Shown here piece by piece: positions 24,453-32,565 of a stretch of 33,826 nt of DNA (its first letter is position 1; the number at the start of each line of letters is the position of its first letter). The stretch covers positions 1 to 33,826 of the forward strand of contig JBBQUW010000033.1 of NCBI GenBank assembly GCA_038212095.1, written 5' to 3'. This DNA comes from JAICYJ01 sp038212095 (GTDB lineage Bacteria; Actinomycetota; Thermoleophilia; Gaiellales; JAICJC01). The position numbers and the translations under genes were made by a program. The notes under the pieces are model-generated. The model searched no databases and was not told where the DNA came from. It saw nothing but the letters and a program-made list of their open reading frames with translations.

Positions 24453-25297
24453 CCCGGCAGCACCATCGTCGGCTGCAGCCCGCGCTCGCTGGGACGCGCG
24501 ACGGCCACCAGCCGTCCGCCGTGCACCAGCCGCACCGGGCCGACCTCGCCATGCGGCTCCAGCGCGCGGCCGTGACGGACGTGCTGCAGCTCGGCGTCGT
24601 CCAGGATGCGCTCGGGCAGGTGTGGCAGCGCGTCGCGCGGGGAGAGGTGCCAACGGCCCTCGGGATCGGCCGCGACCTGCTCGGGACTGCCGGCCTGATC
24701 GACCGAGAACGGGCCGATCGACACCCGCCGCAGCTCAAGGCAGTAGCCGCCCGCTCCCGTCGCCTCGCCCAGGTCGGCCGCGATCTGGCGGATGTAGGTG
24801 CCCTTCGAGCAGGCGACGTCGATCGTTGCTCGCTGCGTGTCAGCGTCGAACTCGAGCACGTCGAGCCGGTCGATGCGCACGCTGCGCGGTGGCGGTGGGG
24901 CCGTCTCGCCGCGCCGCATGCGTGTGTATGAGCGTTCGCCATCGACGCGGACCGCCGACGCCAGCGGCACGCGCTGCTCGATCGTGCCGGTGAGCGAGGC
25001 CGCGGCGGCGCGCAGCGAGAGCTCATCGGCGGTGGCGGCGGTGGCGCGCAGCTCGCCCTCGCCGTCCAGCGTCGACGACTCGACGCCGAGCTGCACGGTC
25101 GCCCGGTAGCGCTTGTCGAGCCCGCTGAGATGGGTGGCAAGCCGGGTCGCGTCTCCGGCCAGCACCAGCAGCAGACCGGTGGCGAATGGATCGAGCGTTC
25201 CCGCGTGGCCGAGCTTGCGTCCAAGCGACGGTCGCAGCCGCCGCAGGACGTCGAAGGACGTCGGCCCCTCGGGCTTGTCCACAAGGAACAGTCCCAT
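24449..25297 (-). CDS. truB: tRNA pseudouridine-55 synthase
   Basis: A 282-residue TruB. The catalytic Asp36 lies in the signature HAGTLDPFATG, followed by the KRYRATVQLG strand and CSKGTYIRQIAADLG. A PUA-like C-terminal segment is present. It makes pseudouridine 55 in the T-loop of tRNAs. The start is ATG 25297; a GTG immediately before it is in frame, and a TAGACT box lies 7 nt upstream of that GTG, overlapping the nrnA stop. It is 13 bp after nrnA and coupled to ribF. The 68-residue longer upstream frame has no homology and is discarded. Confidence 0.97.
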   Translation of the reverse strand: MGLFLVDKPEGPTSFDVLRRLRPSLGRKLGHAGTLDPFATGLLLVLAGDATRLATHLSGLDKRYRATVQLGVESSTLDGEGELRATAATADELSLRAAAASLTGTIEQRVPLASAVRVDGERSYTRMRRGETAPPPPRSVRIDRLDVLEFDADTQRATIDVACSKGTYIRQIAADLGEATGAGGYCLELRRVSIGPFSVDQAGSPEQVAADPEGRWHLSPRDALPHLPERILDDAELQHVRHGRALEPHGEVGPVRLVHGGRLVAVARPSERGLQPTMVLPG

Positions 25298-25310
25298 CAC
25301 CCGCGGCAGT

Positions 25311-26327
25311 CTACGCCGCGGATTCGGCCAGCTGGGCGGCGACCTCGTCGATGATGAAGTCGCGGATCTGCTCGACGGAGCCGGCGTGCGAGAACCCCGC
25401 GGCCTGCTTGTGGCCACCGCCGTTGGACTTGCGGGCGATCTGGGAGACGTCGATCTCGCCGCGTGAGCGCAGCGAGACGCGGTTTGGCCCCACGGTGCCA
25501 TCGTCCAGTGGTGCCTGCTCGCGGATCAGGCCGGCGACTTGGACGCCCTCGACGGCGCGCAGGTGGTCGATTAGGCCCTCGGTGGTGGCCTCGTCGCCGG
25601 CCACCAGGGCGAGATCCTCACGCGTCACGTAGCTGACCAGCAGCCGCCCACCGGCGTACGGCTGGGCATGCTCCAGCACGCGCCCGAGCAGCCGCATCTT
25701 GCCCATCGGCACCGTCTCGAACACAAGCTCGAACACCTTGTGCACGTCGGCACCGGCCTCCACGAGCCGCGCGGCCAGCCGCAGCGCCGCGGGGCTGGTG
25801 GTGCGGTATTGAAAGCGCCCGGTGTCGGTCACCAGGCCGACGTACAGTGATTCGGCCACCGGTTGCGTCAGTTCGACGCCGAGCCCGTCGAACAGCCGCG
25901 CCAGGATCTCCGCGGTGGATGAGGCGTGGCCGTCGACGTAGTTGACATCGCCAAATCGCGAGTTGTCGTGATGGTGGTCGACGTCCACCACCTGGGCGAA
26001 ACCGGCCCGCAGCTGCTCGTGATCCGGTCCCAGCCGCCGCTCGTTGCCGCAGTCGAGCGCGAGCAGCGTCCAGCCCTCGGTCGAGCCGGGCGCCAGCGAG
26101 CGCTCGACGCCGTCCATGTGCAGGAACTCGTACTCGTCGGGTATCGGGGAGTCGGGATGCAGGTACAGCCGCACCTGCTTGCCGAGGCCGCGCAACGCCT
26201 GAGCGGCCGCGGACATCGAGCCGATGGCGTCGCCGTCGGGATTCTCGTGCGATGCGATCACGACGCGGTCAGCCGCTGCGAGGGCAGCGACCACGGCATC
26301 GAGGTCACGGGTCAGGCTGTCTGTCAT
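25311..26327 (-). CDS. nrnA: DHH/DHHA1 phosphoesterase, nanoRNase/pAp phosphatase
   Basis: A 338-residue protein with NPDGDAIGS at 29-37, the DHH motif at 117-119 (DVDHHHDN) and the C-terminal DHHA1 motif GGGHKQAAG at 303-311. This matches NrnA, which degrades 2-5 nt RNA fragments and dephosphorylates pAp, complementing RNase Y, J and PNPase encoded nearby. It overlaps rbfA by 23 nt, an arrangement that implies coupling. The ATG at 26327 has AGGTGG about 11 nt upstream. The rbfA-nrnA-truB order is the classical one in Gram-positives. Confidence 0.95.
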   Translation of the reverse strand: MTDSLTRDLDAVVAALAAADRVVIASHENPDGDAIGSMSAAAQALRGLGKQVRLYLHPDSPIPDEYEFLHMDGVERSLAPGSTEGWTLLALDCGNERRLGPDHEQLRAGFAQVVDVDHHHDNSRFGDVNYVDGHASSTAEILARLFDGLGVELTQPVAESLYVGLVTDTGRFQYRTTSPAALRLAARLVEAGADVHKVFELVFETVPMGKMRLLGRVLEHAQPYAGGRLLVSYVTREDLALVAGDEATTEGLIDHLRAVEGVQVAGLIREQAPLDDGTVGPNRVSLRSRGEIDVSQIARKSNGGGHKQAAGFSHAGSVEQIRDFIIDEVAAQLAESAA

Positions 26328-26694
26328 CTGGAGTCGTGTCCACCTGCTGCGCGGCGAGCTCGGGCGCGACCTGGTCGAGCAGCTCGTTCATGCGCAGCGC
26401 ACGGTCGACTGTCTCATCATACTGGAAGATCAGCTGAGGGGTACGCCTCAGCCGCAACTCGCGCGCAATGCCGCTCTGCAGCACCCCGTGCGCGCGCCCG
26501 AGCGCCTGCATCGAGCGGTCGCGACGTTTCTGGCTGCCGAGCACGCTGACGTAGACGGTTGCCTGGCTGAAGTCGGTCGTGGCCCGAACGCCGGTGATGG
26601 TGACGAAACCGATCGAGGGATCACCGAGCCGCTCGACGCCGTCCGCCAGCACCTTGCGCAGCGACTCGTTGACACGCCGCATCCGGTCGCTCAC
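26305..26694 (-). CDS. rbfA: 30S ribosome-binding factor A
   Basis: A 129-residue KH-fold assembly factor. Its RbfA signature includes MRRVNESLRKVLADG, a central ATVYVSVLGS strand and RTPQLIFQYDETVDRALRMNELL. It helps mature the 16S rRNA 5' end in 30S subunits. GTG 26694 is chosen because it overlaps the stop of the DUF503 gene as GTGA; ATG 26682 is an alternative. The preceding extension in the same frame has no homology. It is third-from-first in a DUF503-rbfA-nrnA-truB-ribF run. Confidence 0.95.
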   Translation of the reverse strand: MSDRMRRVNESLRKVLADGVERLGDPSIGFVTITGVRATTDFSQATVYVSVLGSQKRRDRSMQALGRAHGVLQSGIARELRLRRTPQLIFQYDETVDRALRMNELLDQVAPELAAQQVDTTPDDRQPDP

Positions 26695-26999
26695 CCGATC
26701 GCCTCCTCCACCGACAGGAGCTGCGCGTCCGCGCGCGTCAGCTCGAACTCCTGGCTGGAAAGGTAGCCGCGCGCCTCGTCGAGAGCGCGCATCGCCTCCC
26801 CCGCCTCGCGCCGGACGACCACCATCACAAGCAGCGAGCGTTGCCACAGCTCGTGGTATCCGACCTCTGCAACCGATGAGCCGAACCGGCGCTCGAGCCG
26901 GCTCTTGACATGGAGCAGGTGCTTCCGCTTTGCCTTGAGAGAGCCTCCCTCGGGCATGTGCAGCTCGAACCGCAGGATACCGACGAATCCCTCACTCAT
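26691..26999 (-). CDS. DUF503 (YlxP-like) protein
   Basis: A 102-residue DUF503 protein: FVGILRFELHMPEGGSLKAKR at the start, HLLHVKSRLERRF, then SVAEVGYHELWQRSLLVMVVV. In Bacillus the homologue YlxP lies between infB and rbfA and is thought to bind ribosomes or RNA. Here that link to infB is broken by the plus-strand antiporter. ATG 26999 has no Shine-Dalgarno but a TACAAT box 6 nt upstream, so it starts the operon with a leaderless message. Confidence 0.9.
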   Translation of the reverse strand: MSEGFVGILRFELHMPEGGSLKAKRKHLLHVKSRLERRFGSSVAEVGYHELWQRSLLVMVVVRREAGEAMRALDEARGYLSSQEFELTRADAQLLSVEEAIG

Positions 27000-27005
27000 C
27001 TCGCG

Positions 27006-27011
27006 ATTGTA
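27006..27011 (-). promoter_or_regulatory. -10 box of the DUF503-rbfA operon, leaderless
   Basis: TACAAT on the minus strand ends 6 nt before the ATG at 26999. Just upstream lies an 11-bp palindrome, GTGACGGTCAC (27027-27037), a possible operator in the divergent spacer with the antiporter. Confidence 0.5.
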
Positions 27012-27097
27012 CGGCTGACGCAGATCGTGACGGTCACCTGGCTGTTTCCCGACCTGCAGCGGGGCGTTGCTGAAACGTTGCGATCCGTGGCGAGAAG

Positions 27098-27103
27098 TAG
27101 GAT
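27098..27103 (+). promoter_or_regulatory. -10 box of the antiporter uORF, leaderless
   Basis: TAGGAT ends 6 nt before the ATG at 27110. It supports the start of the short upstream ORF rather than the antiporter itself. Confidence 0.4.
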
Positions 27104-27109
27104 CGCCGG

Positions 27110-27169
27110 ATGAGCGCGTGTGAGAGGTTGGATGGTGGCGCCGGCGACACGGCCGCGGCCGTGTCGTGA
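27110..27169 (+). CDS. 19-aa upstream ORF coupled to the antiporter
   Basis: ATG 27110 opens a 19-codon frame, MSACERLDGGAGDTAAAVS. Its TGA stop overlaps the antiporter GTG start as GTGA. A TANNNT box 6 nt upstream suggests it is the first codon of a leaderless mRNA. Its last third encodes one arm and the centre of the palindrome. No Shine-Dalgarno exists for the antiporter itself, so the uORF probably delivers ribosomes to it. Whether the peptide has its own function is unknown. Confidence 0.45.
   Translation: MSACERLDGGAGDTAAAVS
27145..27166. repeat. Perfect 22-bp palindrome over the antiporter start
   Basis: The sequence is self-complementary across all 22 bases; its core is ACACGGCCGCGGCCGTGT (27147-27164). 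The last base is the G of the antiporter GTG start. As DNA it could be an operator. As RNA it would form a hairpin hiding the start codon. Confidence 0.8.
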
Positions 27170-28380
27170 ACGAAGCCGCCGAGTTCGGCCGAATCGTCCT
27201 GATCACCGAGGTCGGGTTTGCGGCCGCGATCACCTCCAGTCGGCTCAGCGACCGCCTGCGGCTGCCGGCTCCGGCCCTGTTCCTGGCGGCGGCTGCGATC
27301 GCCTCCGACCTCGCCCCGCAGCTCGGGCGCGTGCTGACGATCCGCGACGTCGAGCGGATCGGCGTCGTTGCGCTGATCGTGATCCTGTTCGATGGCGGCA
27401 TGGAGATTGGCTGGATGCGCGCGCGCGCCGCTCTCGCGCCGATCGTCGGGCTGGGCGTCCTGGGCACCTTCGCGGTCGCCGGGCTTGTCGTCACCATCAT
27501 GCACGGCGGGTTTGGCCTTTCGTGGACGAGTGCCCTGCTGGTGGGAGCGGCGCTCGCCCCGACCGACCCGGCGGTCATGTTCTCGGTGCTGGGTGGTCGC
27601 GAGATCGCCGGCCGAAGCGCCGTCATCCTGCAAGGCGAGTCCGGTGCCAACGATCCGGTGGGCATCGCGCTGATGCTGGGACTGCTCGAGGTCGCCACCG
27701 CGAACGGCAGCGCCGCCTCGATCGCCGTCGGGTTCGTGATCCAGATGACCGTAGGCCTGGCCGTCGGCGTCGGCGGCGGCCTTCTTCTGTCCCGGCTGAT
27801 GACCCGAACCGCGTTGCCGGATGTCGCGCTCTACCCGCTGCAGACGCTGGCCGCCGCGGGCGTGATCTACGGCGTTGCAAGCGTGCTTCACGGCTCTGGC
27901 TTCTTGGCTGTGTTCGTGGCCGGTCTGGTGGTCGCCGACGTGCGGGCGCCGTACAAAGCCCAGATCGAGCACTTCCACACCGCGCTCGCCAGCCTCGCCG
28001 AGATCGTCGTGTTCGTCGCGCTGGGGCTGACCGTCGACCTTGGCAACCTGGATATCCGCCACGTGGTGGTCGACGGCCTGTTGCTGGCACTGCTTTTGAC
28101 CTTCATCGTGCGGCCCCTGGTGGTGGCGGTGCTGCTGAGGCCAGCGCTGCTGACACGGGGCGAGAAGGTCTTCGTCGCGTGGGCCGGTCTGCGCGGGGCG
28201 GTGCCGATCCTGCTGGCTGCGTTCGCGCTCCTGGAGGGAGCGGCGGACGCCCGTCGCATCTACGGGCTGGTCTTCGTCGTCGTGATGTTCTCTGTCGTGG
28301 TGCAGGGATCACTGGTGCAGACGGTCGCCCGCCGAACCGGCGTACCGATGGAGCGGATCGCGCAGGACAGCTCGACGTGA
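27166..28380 (+). CDS. CPA1-type Na+(K+)/H+ antiporter
   Basis: A 404-residue integral membrane protein with about 12 helices. The CPA1/NhaP ion-site motifs are present: ALAPTDPAV (TDP at 133-135) and QGESGANDPVG (Asn162-Asp163), with WAGLRGAVPI near residue 340. It lacks the C-terminal RCK/CorC-type regulatory domain of NhaP2-like proteins. It exchanges cytoplasmic Na+ or K+ for protons in pH and salt homeostasis. The GTG start at 27166 is set by overlap with the uORF stop. It sits on the opposite strand between DUF503 and infB and is convergent with infB, 13 bp apart. Confidence 0.93.
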   Translation: MNEAAEFGRIVLITEVGFAAAITSSRLSDRLRLPAPALFLAAAAIASDLAPQLGRVLTIRDVERIGVVALIVILFDGGMEIGWMRARAALAPIVGLGVLGTFAVAGLVVTIMHGGFGLSWTSALLVGAALAPTDPAVMFSVLGGREIAGRSAVILQGESGANDPVGIALMLGLLEVATANGSAASIAVGFVIQMTVGLAVGVGGGLLLSRLMTRTALPDVALYPLQTLAAAGVIYGVASVLHGSGFLAVFVAGLVVADVRAPYKAQIEHFHTALASLAEIVVFVALGLTVDLGNLDIRHVVVDGLLLALLLTFIVRPLVVAVLLRPALLTRGEKVFVAWAGLRGAVPILLAAFALLEGAADARRIYGLVFVVVMFSVVVQGSLVQTVARRTGVPMERIAQDSST

Positions 28381-28393
28381 GCCGCGCGACCGG

Positions 28394-30475
28394 TTAGGAC
28401 GTGCGCGCGACCTCTCGCACCGTGTAGACCTCGAGCACGTCGCCCTCCTTGAGGTCGTTGTACCCGTCCACCGTCAGACCACATTCGAAGCCCTGGGTGA
28501 CCTCGCGGGCGTCGTCCTGGAAACGGCGCAACGTCCCGATGCGGCCGTCGTGCACGATCGTGCCGTCGCGAACCAGCCGCACCTGTGAGCCGCGCTGAAC
28601 GGCGCCGCTGGTGACCATGCAGCCCGCGATCGTGCCCAGCTTGGAGGCCTTGAAGGTCTGACGCACCTCGACCTCCCCCAGCACCTCCTCCACCTGCTCG
28701 GGGGTGAGCATGCCGATCAGCGCCTGCTGGATGTCCTCAGTCAGCTGGTAGATCACGCGGTAGGTGCGGATGTCCACGCCCTCCCGCTCGGCCAGGGCAC
28801 GCGCCTCGGCGTTGGGGCGGACGTTGAATCCGACCACGATGGCATTCGACGCGGCGGCCAGGTTGATGTCGCTGGCGGTGATACCGCCGACCCCGGAGTG
28901 GATCACGCTGACGGTCACCTCGGGATGCTGGATCTTCGCGATCTCGCCCTCGGCGGCCTCGACCGAACCCTGCACGTCGGCCTTGATGATCAGCCCCAAC
29001 TCCTGCACGGCGCCCTCCTGGACGGCCGAGAACAGATCCTCGAGGCTGACCGCCTTGCTGCGGCGGGCGAGCAGCTCGGTGCGCAGCCGCTGGGCGCGCT
29101 TCTGCGCCATCTGACGCGCGACGCGGTCGTTCTCGACCACGTGGCAGAACTCGCCCGCCGGCGGTGGCTTGTCGAAGCCGAGGATCTCGACTGGCACGGC
29201 CGGCCCGGCCTCCTTGGCTCGCTCACCGTTGTGGTCGTTCAGCGCCTTCACCTTGCCCCAGGCGTCGCCCGCGACGACCGAGTCGCCCACGCGCAGTGTG
29301 CCGCGCTGCACGAGCATGGTCGCGACCGGGCCTCGGCCCACATCGAGCCGAGACTCGATGATCACGCCGCTCGCCTCTGCGGTCGGGTTCGCCTTCAGCT
29401 CCAGCACGTCCGCCTGCAAGAGGATCATCTCCAGCAGTTGATCGAGGTTCTGCCGCGCTTTCGCCGAGACATCCACGAAGATCGTCGTGCCGCCCCACTC
29501 CTCGGGCTGCAGCCCCTGGTTGACGAGCTCGCCGCGGACGCGCTCGGGGTTCGCGTCCTCCTTGTCGATCTTGTTGACCGCGACCAGCACCGGCACCCCT
29601 GCTGCCTTCGCATGATCGATCGCCTCCACGGTCTGTGGCATCACGCCGTCATCCGCCGCGACAACCAGCACGGCGACGTCGGTCACCTTGGCGCCGCGTG
29701 CGCGCATCGCGGTGAACGCCTCATGGCCCGGGGTATCGAGGAAGGTCACCTTGCGGCCGCCCTCCACGTCCACCTGATACGCGCCGATGTGCTGCGTGAT
29801 GCCGCCGGCCTCGGTCGAGACGACGGACGACTTGCGGATCGAGTCGAGCAGCGTCGTCTTGCCGTGATCGACGTGTCCCATGATCGTGACCACCGGCGGG
29901 CGGGTGACCAGCGACTCCTCGGGATCGTCGAAGGTGGCGGCCTCTTCCTCCTCGTCGGCCGCGTGCTGGATCACCACCTCGCGCTCGAACTCAAGGCAGA
30001 TCAGCTGCACGTCGTCATCGGACAGCGAGACGGTCAGCGTCACCATCTGCCCCTCGCCCATCATGTAGGCGATGATCTTTGCTGGGCTGATGCCGAGCTT
30101 CTCGGCCAGATCCTTGACCGTGATGCCGGACTCCACCTTGACGGGACCGGTCGGCACCTCAGGCTCGCGCTTGACCTCGGGCCGGGGGCCGCCGCGGTCA
30201 CGCTTCTGGCCCGAACGACGCCCCGCCTGCGAGTCGATCACCACGCGCCGCCGGCGAGCCGGCGTCGCGCCGCGTGCCGGCCGCGCCTGGCGGGCGGACT
30301 GACCGGGCTGCTGCGCCGGAACGGTGGCCTTCGCGCCGAACGCCTTACGCACATCGTCGTCGTCGACCAGCTCGTCCGCGCCCGCGCCGGCGCCGGCCGC
30401 GTCAAGCTTCTGCTTGACCTCAGCCTCTGTGACGCCCTGCTCGCGGGCAATATCCGAAACGGTTCGTCGTGCCAT
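28394..30475 (-). CDS. infB: Translation initiation factor IF-2
   Basis: A 693-residue IF-2. It has an IF2-N helical domain (1-30), a basic linker, a second IF2-N-like segment (about 115-170), and a G domain with GHVDHGKT at 200-207, DTPGH at 247-251 and NKID at 301-304. The OB-fold and C-terminal fMet-tRNA-binding domains follow. It is rather short for a GC-rich actinobacterium, whose IF-2 often exceeds 900 residues, because the N-terminal linker is small. ATG 30475 has GAGGA as Shine-Dalgarno; an upstream start at 30514 overlaps ylxR. It is the last gene of rimP-nusA-ylxR-infB. Confidence 0.99.
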   Translation of the reverse strand: MARRTVSDIAREQGVTEAEVKQKLDAAGAGAGADELVDDDDVRKAFGAKATVPAQQPGQSARQARPARGATPARRRRVVIDSQAGRRSGQKRDRGGPRPEVKREPEVPTGPVKVESGITVKDLAEKLGISPAKIIAYMMGEGQMVTLTVSLSDDDVQLICLEFEREVVIQHAADEEEEAATFDDPEESLVTRPPVVTIMGHVDHGKTTLLDSIRKSSVVSTEAGGITQHIGAYQVDVEGGRKVTFLDTPGHEAFTAMRARGAKVTDVAVLVVAADDGVMPQTVEAIDHAKAAGVPVLVAVNKIDKEDANPERVRGELVNQGLQPEEWGGTTIFVDVSAKARQNLDQLLEMILLQADVLELKANPTAEASGVIIESRLDVGRGPVATMLVQRGTLRVGDSVVAGDAWGKVKALNDHNGERAKEAGPAVPVEILGFDKPPPAGEFCHVVENDRVARQMAQKRAQRLRTELLARRSKAVSLEDLFSAVQEGAVQELGLIIKADVQGSVEAAEGEIAKIQHPEVTVSVIHSGVGGITASDINLAAASNAIVVGFNVRPNAEARALAEREGVDIRTYRVIYQLTEDIQQALIGMLTPEQVEEVLGEVEVRQTFKASKLGTIAGCMVTSGAVQRGSQVRLVRDGTIVHDGRIGTLRRFQDDAREVTQGFECGLTVDGYNDLKEGDVLEVYTVREVARTS

Positions 30476-30482
30476 CAGTTCC

Positions 30483-30743
30483 TCAATTCTTCCAAACACC
30501 GGGCGTCTGCTCAACCTGGAGCCGCTTTTCCAGCTCCTGGACGGCCTCCGCCCCCACCCGCAATCGTCGCGTCAGGCCCCCTCGTCGAACCGACTGGCGG
30601 GCACACGCCGGCTCCGGACATACGTAGGCCCCACGGCCCTGCGTCGGTCGGTCGGCGTCGGGAACGACAATGCCGTCCCGCACCGCCAGCCGCACAAGCT
30701 CGGCCTTGGGGCGCCGCCGGCCGCAGCCGGCGCACTGCCTGAT
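30483..30743 (-). CDS. ylxR: YlxR (DUF448) RNA-binding protein, start codon uncertain
   Basis: The conserved YlxR body is clear: C-A-G-C-G-R-R-R-P-K-A-E-L-V-R-L, then GRGAYVCPEPAC and RRGGLTRRLR. It is the usual small cysteine-containing nucleic-acid-binding protein between nusA and infB. No ATG, GTG or TTG exists in frame between the conserved CAGC motif and the nusA region, and the first canonical start (GTG 30695) would remove that motif. The best candidate is ATC at 30743, 8 nt after the nusA stop, giving 86 residues. A -1 frameshift from nusA is an alternative, since ylxR lies in the -1 frame of nusA and an AAGGAGG sits near the nusA end. Confidence 0.8.
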   Translation of the reverse strand: MRQCAGCGRRRPKAELVRLAVRDGIVVPDADRPTQGRGAYVCPEPACARQSVRRGGLTRRLRVGAEAVQELEKRLQVEQTPGVWKN

Positions 30744-30751
30744 CGGATCGG

Positions 30752-32032
30752 CTACGGCGCGGCCGCCCCTTCCTCCTTGGCAGCCAGCTCCCGGTGCGCC
30801 GGGATGCCGCAGTAGCGGCTGTCGTCGAGCGCCTGGTTCGGGCAGCGCTTGCCCGACGATGTGACCGCGACACAGCGGCCGGGGAACTCGTCGTCGTCAC
30901 CCTCGTCACCGGTGTAGGGCACCTCGGTGTCTTCGGCGTAGTGCTCGCTCTCGGAAACGATGTCGATACGCCAGCCGGTGAGACGGTGGGCGAGGCGGGC
31001 GTTCAGCCCCTCCTTGCCGATCGCGAGCGAGAGTTCGCCGTCGGGCACGACCACCGTGGCCTGGCGGCCGGCGTCGTCCACATACACCTCACGCACCTTG
31101 GCGGGCGCCAGCGCTTTTGCGACGAACCGAGCGGGCTCGTCGTTCCAGGGAATGATGTCGATCTTCTCGCCTCGCAGCTCGGACACGACCATTCGCACCC
31201 GCGAACCGCGCGGGCCGACGCAGGCGCCGACCGGGTCGACGCCTTGCACCTTGGACTCGACCGCGATCTTGGCGCGGTAGCCGGGCTCGCGGGCGACCGC
31301 GCGGATCGTCACCAGCCCGTCCGCGATCTCGGGAACCTCCAGCTCGAACAGCTGGCGGATCAGCTCGTCGCTGCGGCGCGAGAGCACGACCTGCGGCCCC
31401 TTGCCCTCGCTGCGCACCTCGATGATGACTGCCTTGATTCGGCTGCCCTGCTCGTATCGCTCGCCCGGCACCTTCTCCGAGCCGGGCAGGATGGCTTCCA
31501 TCTTGCCGAGGTCGACGAAGGCGTAGCGGTTGTCGTCCTGCTGCACGATGCCAGTCACGATCTCGCCAACGCGATCTGCGTACTCGTCGTACATGATCGA
31601 GCGTTCGGCCTCATGGATACGCTGGCGCAGAACCTGCTTCGCGGTCTGGCCGGCGATCCGGCTGAAGCCCTCAGGCGTGACGGCAACCATCTGGGCGGGG
31701 GTGAACCACTCCCACTCCAGCACGGGCTCGGGCTCCTCCTCGGGCTGCTCGCCATCGGCCAGCGGCGGCACAGGCTCCACGACCTCGACCGGCTCGGCCG
31801 GACGATGGTGAGGGTGCTTCTCGAGGTATGCCTCCCAGGCCTCCGGCGTCACCGACCAGACGGTGTAGTCGCCGGTGTCGCGGTCGAGATCCACGCGCAC
31901 GGGATGGCGCGCATCCGGCATCTTCTTATAGGCCGCCAGCAGCGCCTCTTCGATCGCCGAGAGAAGCGTCTCCGCTTCGATCCCACGTTCCTTTTCGAGA
32001 GCTTTGACGCCCTCCAACAGTTCCTTGCTCAC
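30752..32032 (-). CDS. nusA: NusA with a C-terminal CCCH extension
   Basis: A 426-residue NusA. It has the N-terminal RNA-polymerase-binding domain (1-about 140), interrupted by an acidic, Pro-rich insert (about 76-105), then S1 (about 153-220), KH1 (about 245-310, with VGPRGSRV) and KH2 (about 312-362, with AIGKEGLNARLA). After an acidic stretch a tail contains Cys387, Cys397, Cys408 and His413 (C-x9-C-x10-C-x4-H), a small zinc-binding pattern not part of standard NusA. NusA controls pausing, termination and antitermination. The GTG start (32032) overlaps the rimP stop as GTGA. Confidence 0.97.
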   Translation of the reverse strand: MSKELLEGVKALEKERGIEAETLLSAIEEALLAAYKKMPDARHPVRVDLDRDTGDYTVWSVTPEAWEAYLEKHPHHRPAEPVEVVEPVPPLADGEQPEEEPEPVLEWEWFTPAQMVAVTPEGFSRIAGQTAKQVLRQRIHEAERSIMYDEYADRVGEIVTGIVQQDDNRYAFVDLGKMEAILPGSEKVPGERYEQGSRIKAVIIEVRSEGKGPQVVLSRRSDELIRQLFELEVPEIADGLVTIRAVAREPGYRAKIAVESKVQGVDPVGACVGPRGSRVRMVVSELRGEKIDIIPWNDEPARFVAKALAPAKVREVYVDDAGRQATVVVPDGELSLAIGKEGLNARLAHRLTGWRIDIVSESEHYAEDTEVPYTGDEGDDDEFPGRCVAVTSSGKRCPNQALDDSRYCGIPAHRELAAKEEGAAAP

Positions 32033-32475
32033 CTGCTGCCTCCCGCCTGATCGTCGACGAGGTTGCCGCGCTGGATAACCGCGTAGGGCAGCCGCGCGCG
32101 GCCATCCTCCAGGTCGAGCTCGATCTCGTCGTCGCTTGCCCCAATCAACGTGCCCCGAAACTGACGCCGACCGTCCACAGCGCTCTCCGTCCGAACCGCC
32201 ACGCGGTTGCCCATCACGCGTCGGTAATGCTCAGGGGTGATCAGCGGTCGCTCGACGCCGGGCGATGAGACCTCGAGCGCGAACCGCTCGCGTAGCGAGG
32301 TCAGCTCACGGCTGACACGCTGGCACAGTTCCAGATCGACCACGCCGTCGGCTCGGTCGATGGTGACCCGCAGCAACCCGGGTGAGGGCAGCTCCGCGAG
32401 CAGCACTTCGACCTCCGGAATACGCGTCCGAAGCGTTGTCGCAACCTGCTGTTGTAGCTCTGCTGAGCGGCCCAT
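32029..32475 (-). CDS. rimP: Ribosome maturation factor RimP
   Basis: A 148-residue RimP: an N-terminal alpha/beta domain (about 1-76, with LRVTIDRADGVVDLELCQRVSREL) and a C-terminal SH3-like domain (about 85-148). The EVSSPGVERPL hinge motif is typical. It acts in 30S assembly. ATG 32475 has GGGAGGTG as Shine-Dalgarno. It is the first gene of the nusA operon and is preceded by a leader of about 84 nt containing an intrinsic terminator. The upstream in-frame extension is leader sequence, not protein. Confidence 0.96.
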   Translation of the reverse strand: MGRSAELQQQVATTLRTRIPEVEVLLAELPSPGLLRVTIDRADGVVDLELCQRVSRELTSLRERFALEVSSPGVERPLITPEHYRRVMGNRVAVRTESAVDGRRQFRGTLIGASDDEIELDLEDGRARLPYAVIQRGNLVDDQAGGSR

Positions 32476-32505
32476 CACACCTCCCTGCGGTCTCGTTTGG
32501 GGGCG

Positions 32506-32531
32506 AAAAAAAGGTGGGCTCTCACCCACCT
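32506..32531 (-). terminator. Intrinsic terminator/attenuator in the rimP leader
   Basis: On the minus strand AGGTGGGT and GCCCACCT form an 8-bp stem closed by a GAGA tetraloop, directly followed by TTTTTT. It lies 30 nt upstream of the rimP ATG and downstream of the candidate promoter, so it must be bypassed for the operon to be expressed. Flanking arms 32539-32546 and 32498-32505 can form an additional 8-bp helix around it, and a second GGTGGG (32548-32543) can compete for the CCCACC arm. Confidence 0.75.
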
Positions 32532-32565
32532 CAACGGTCACCCCCACCATGCTGACAGTCGCTAA

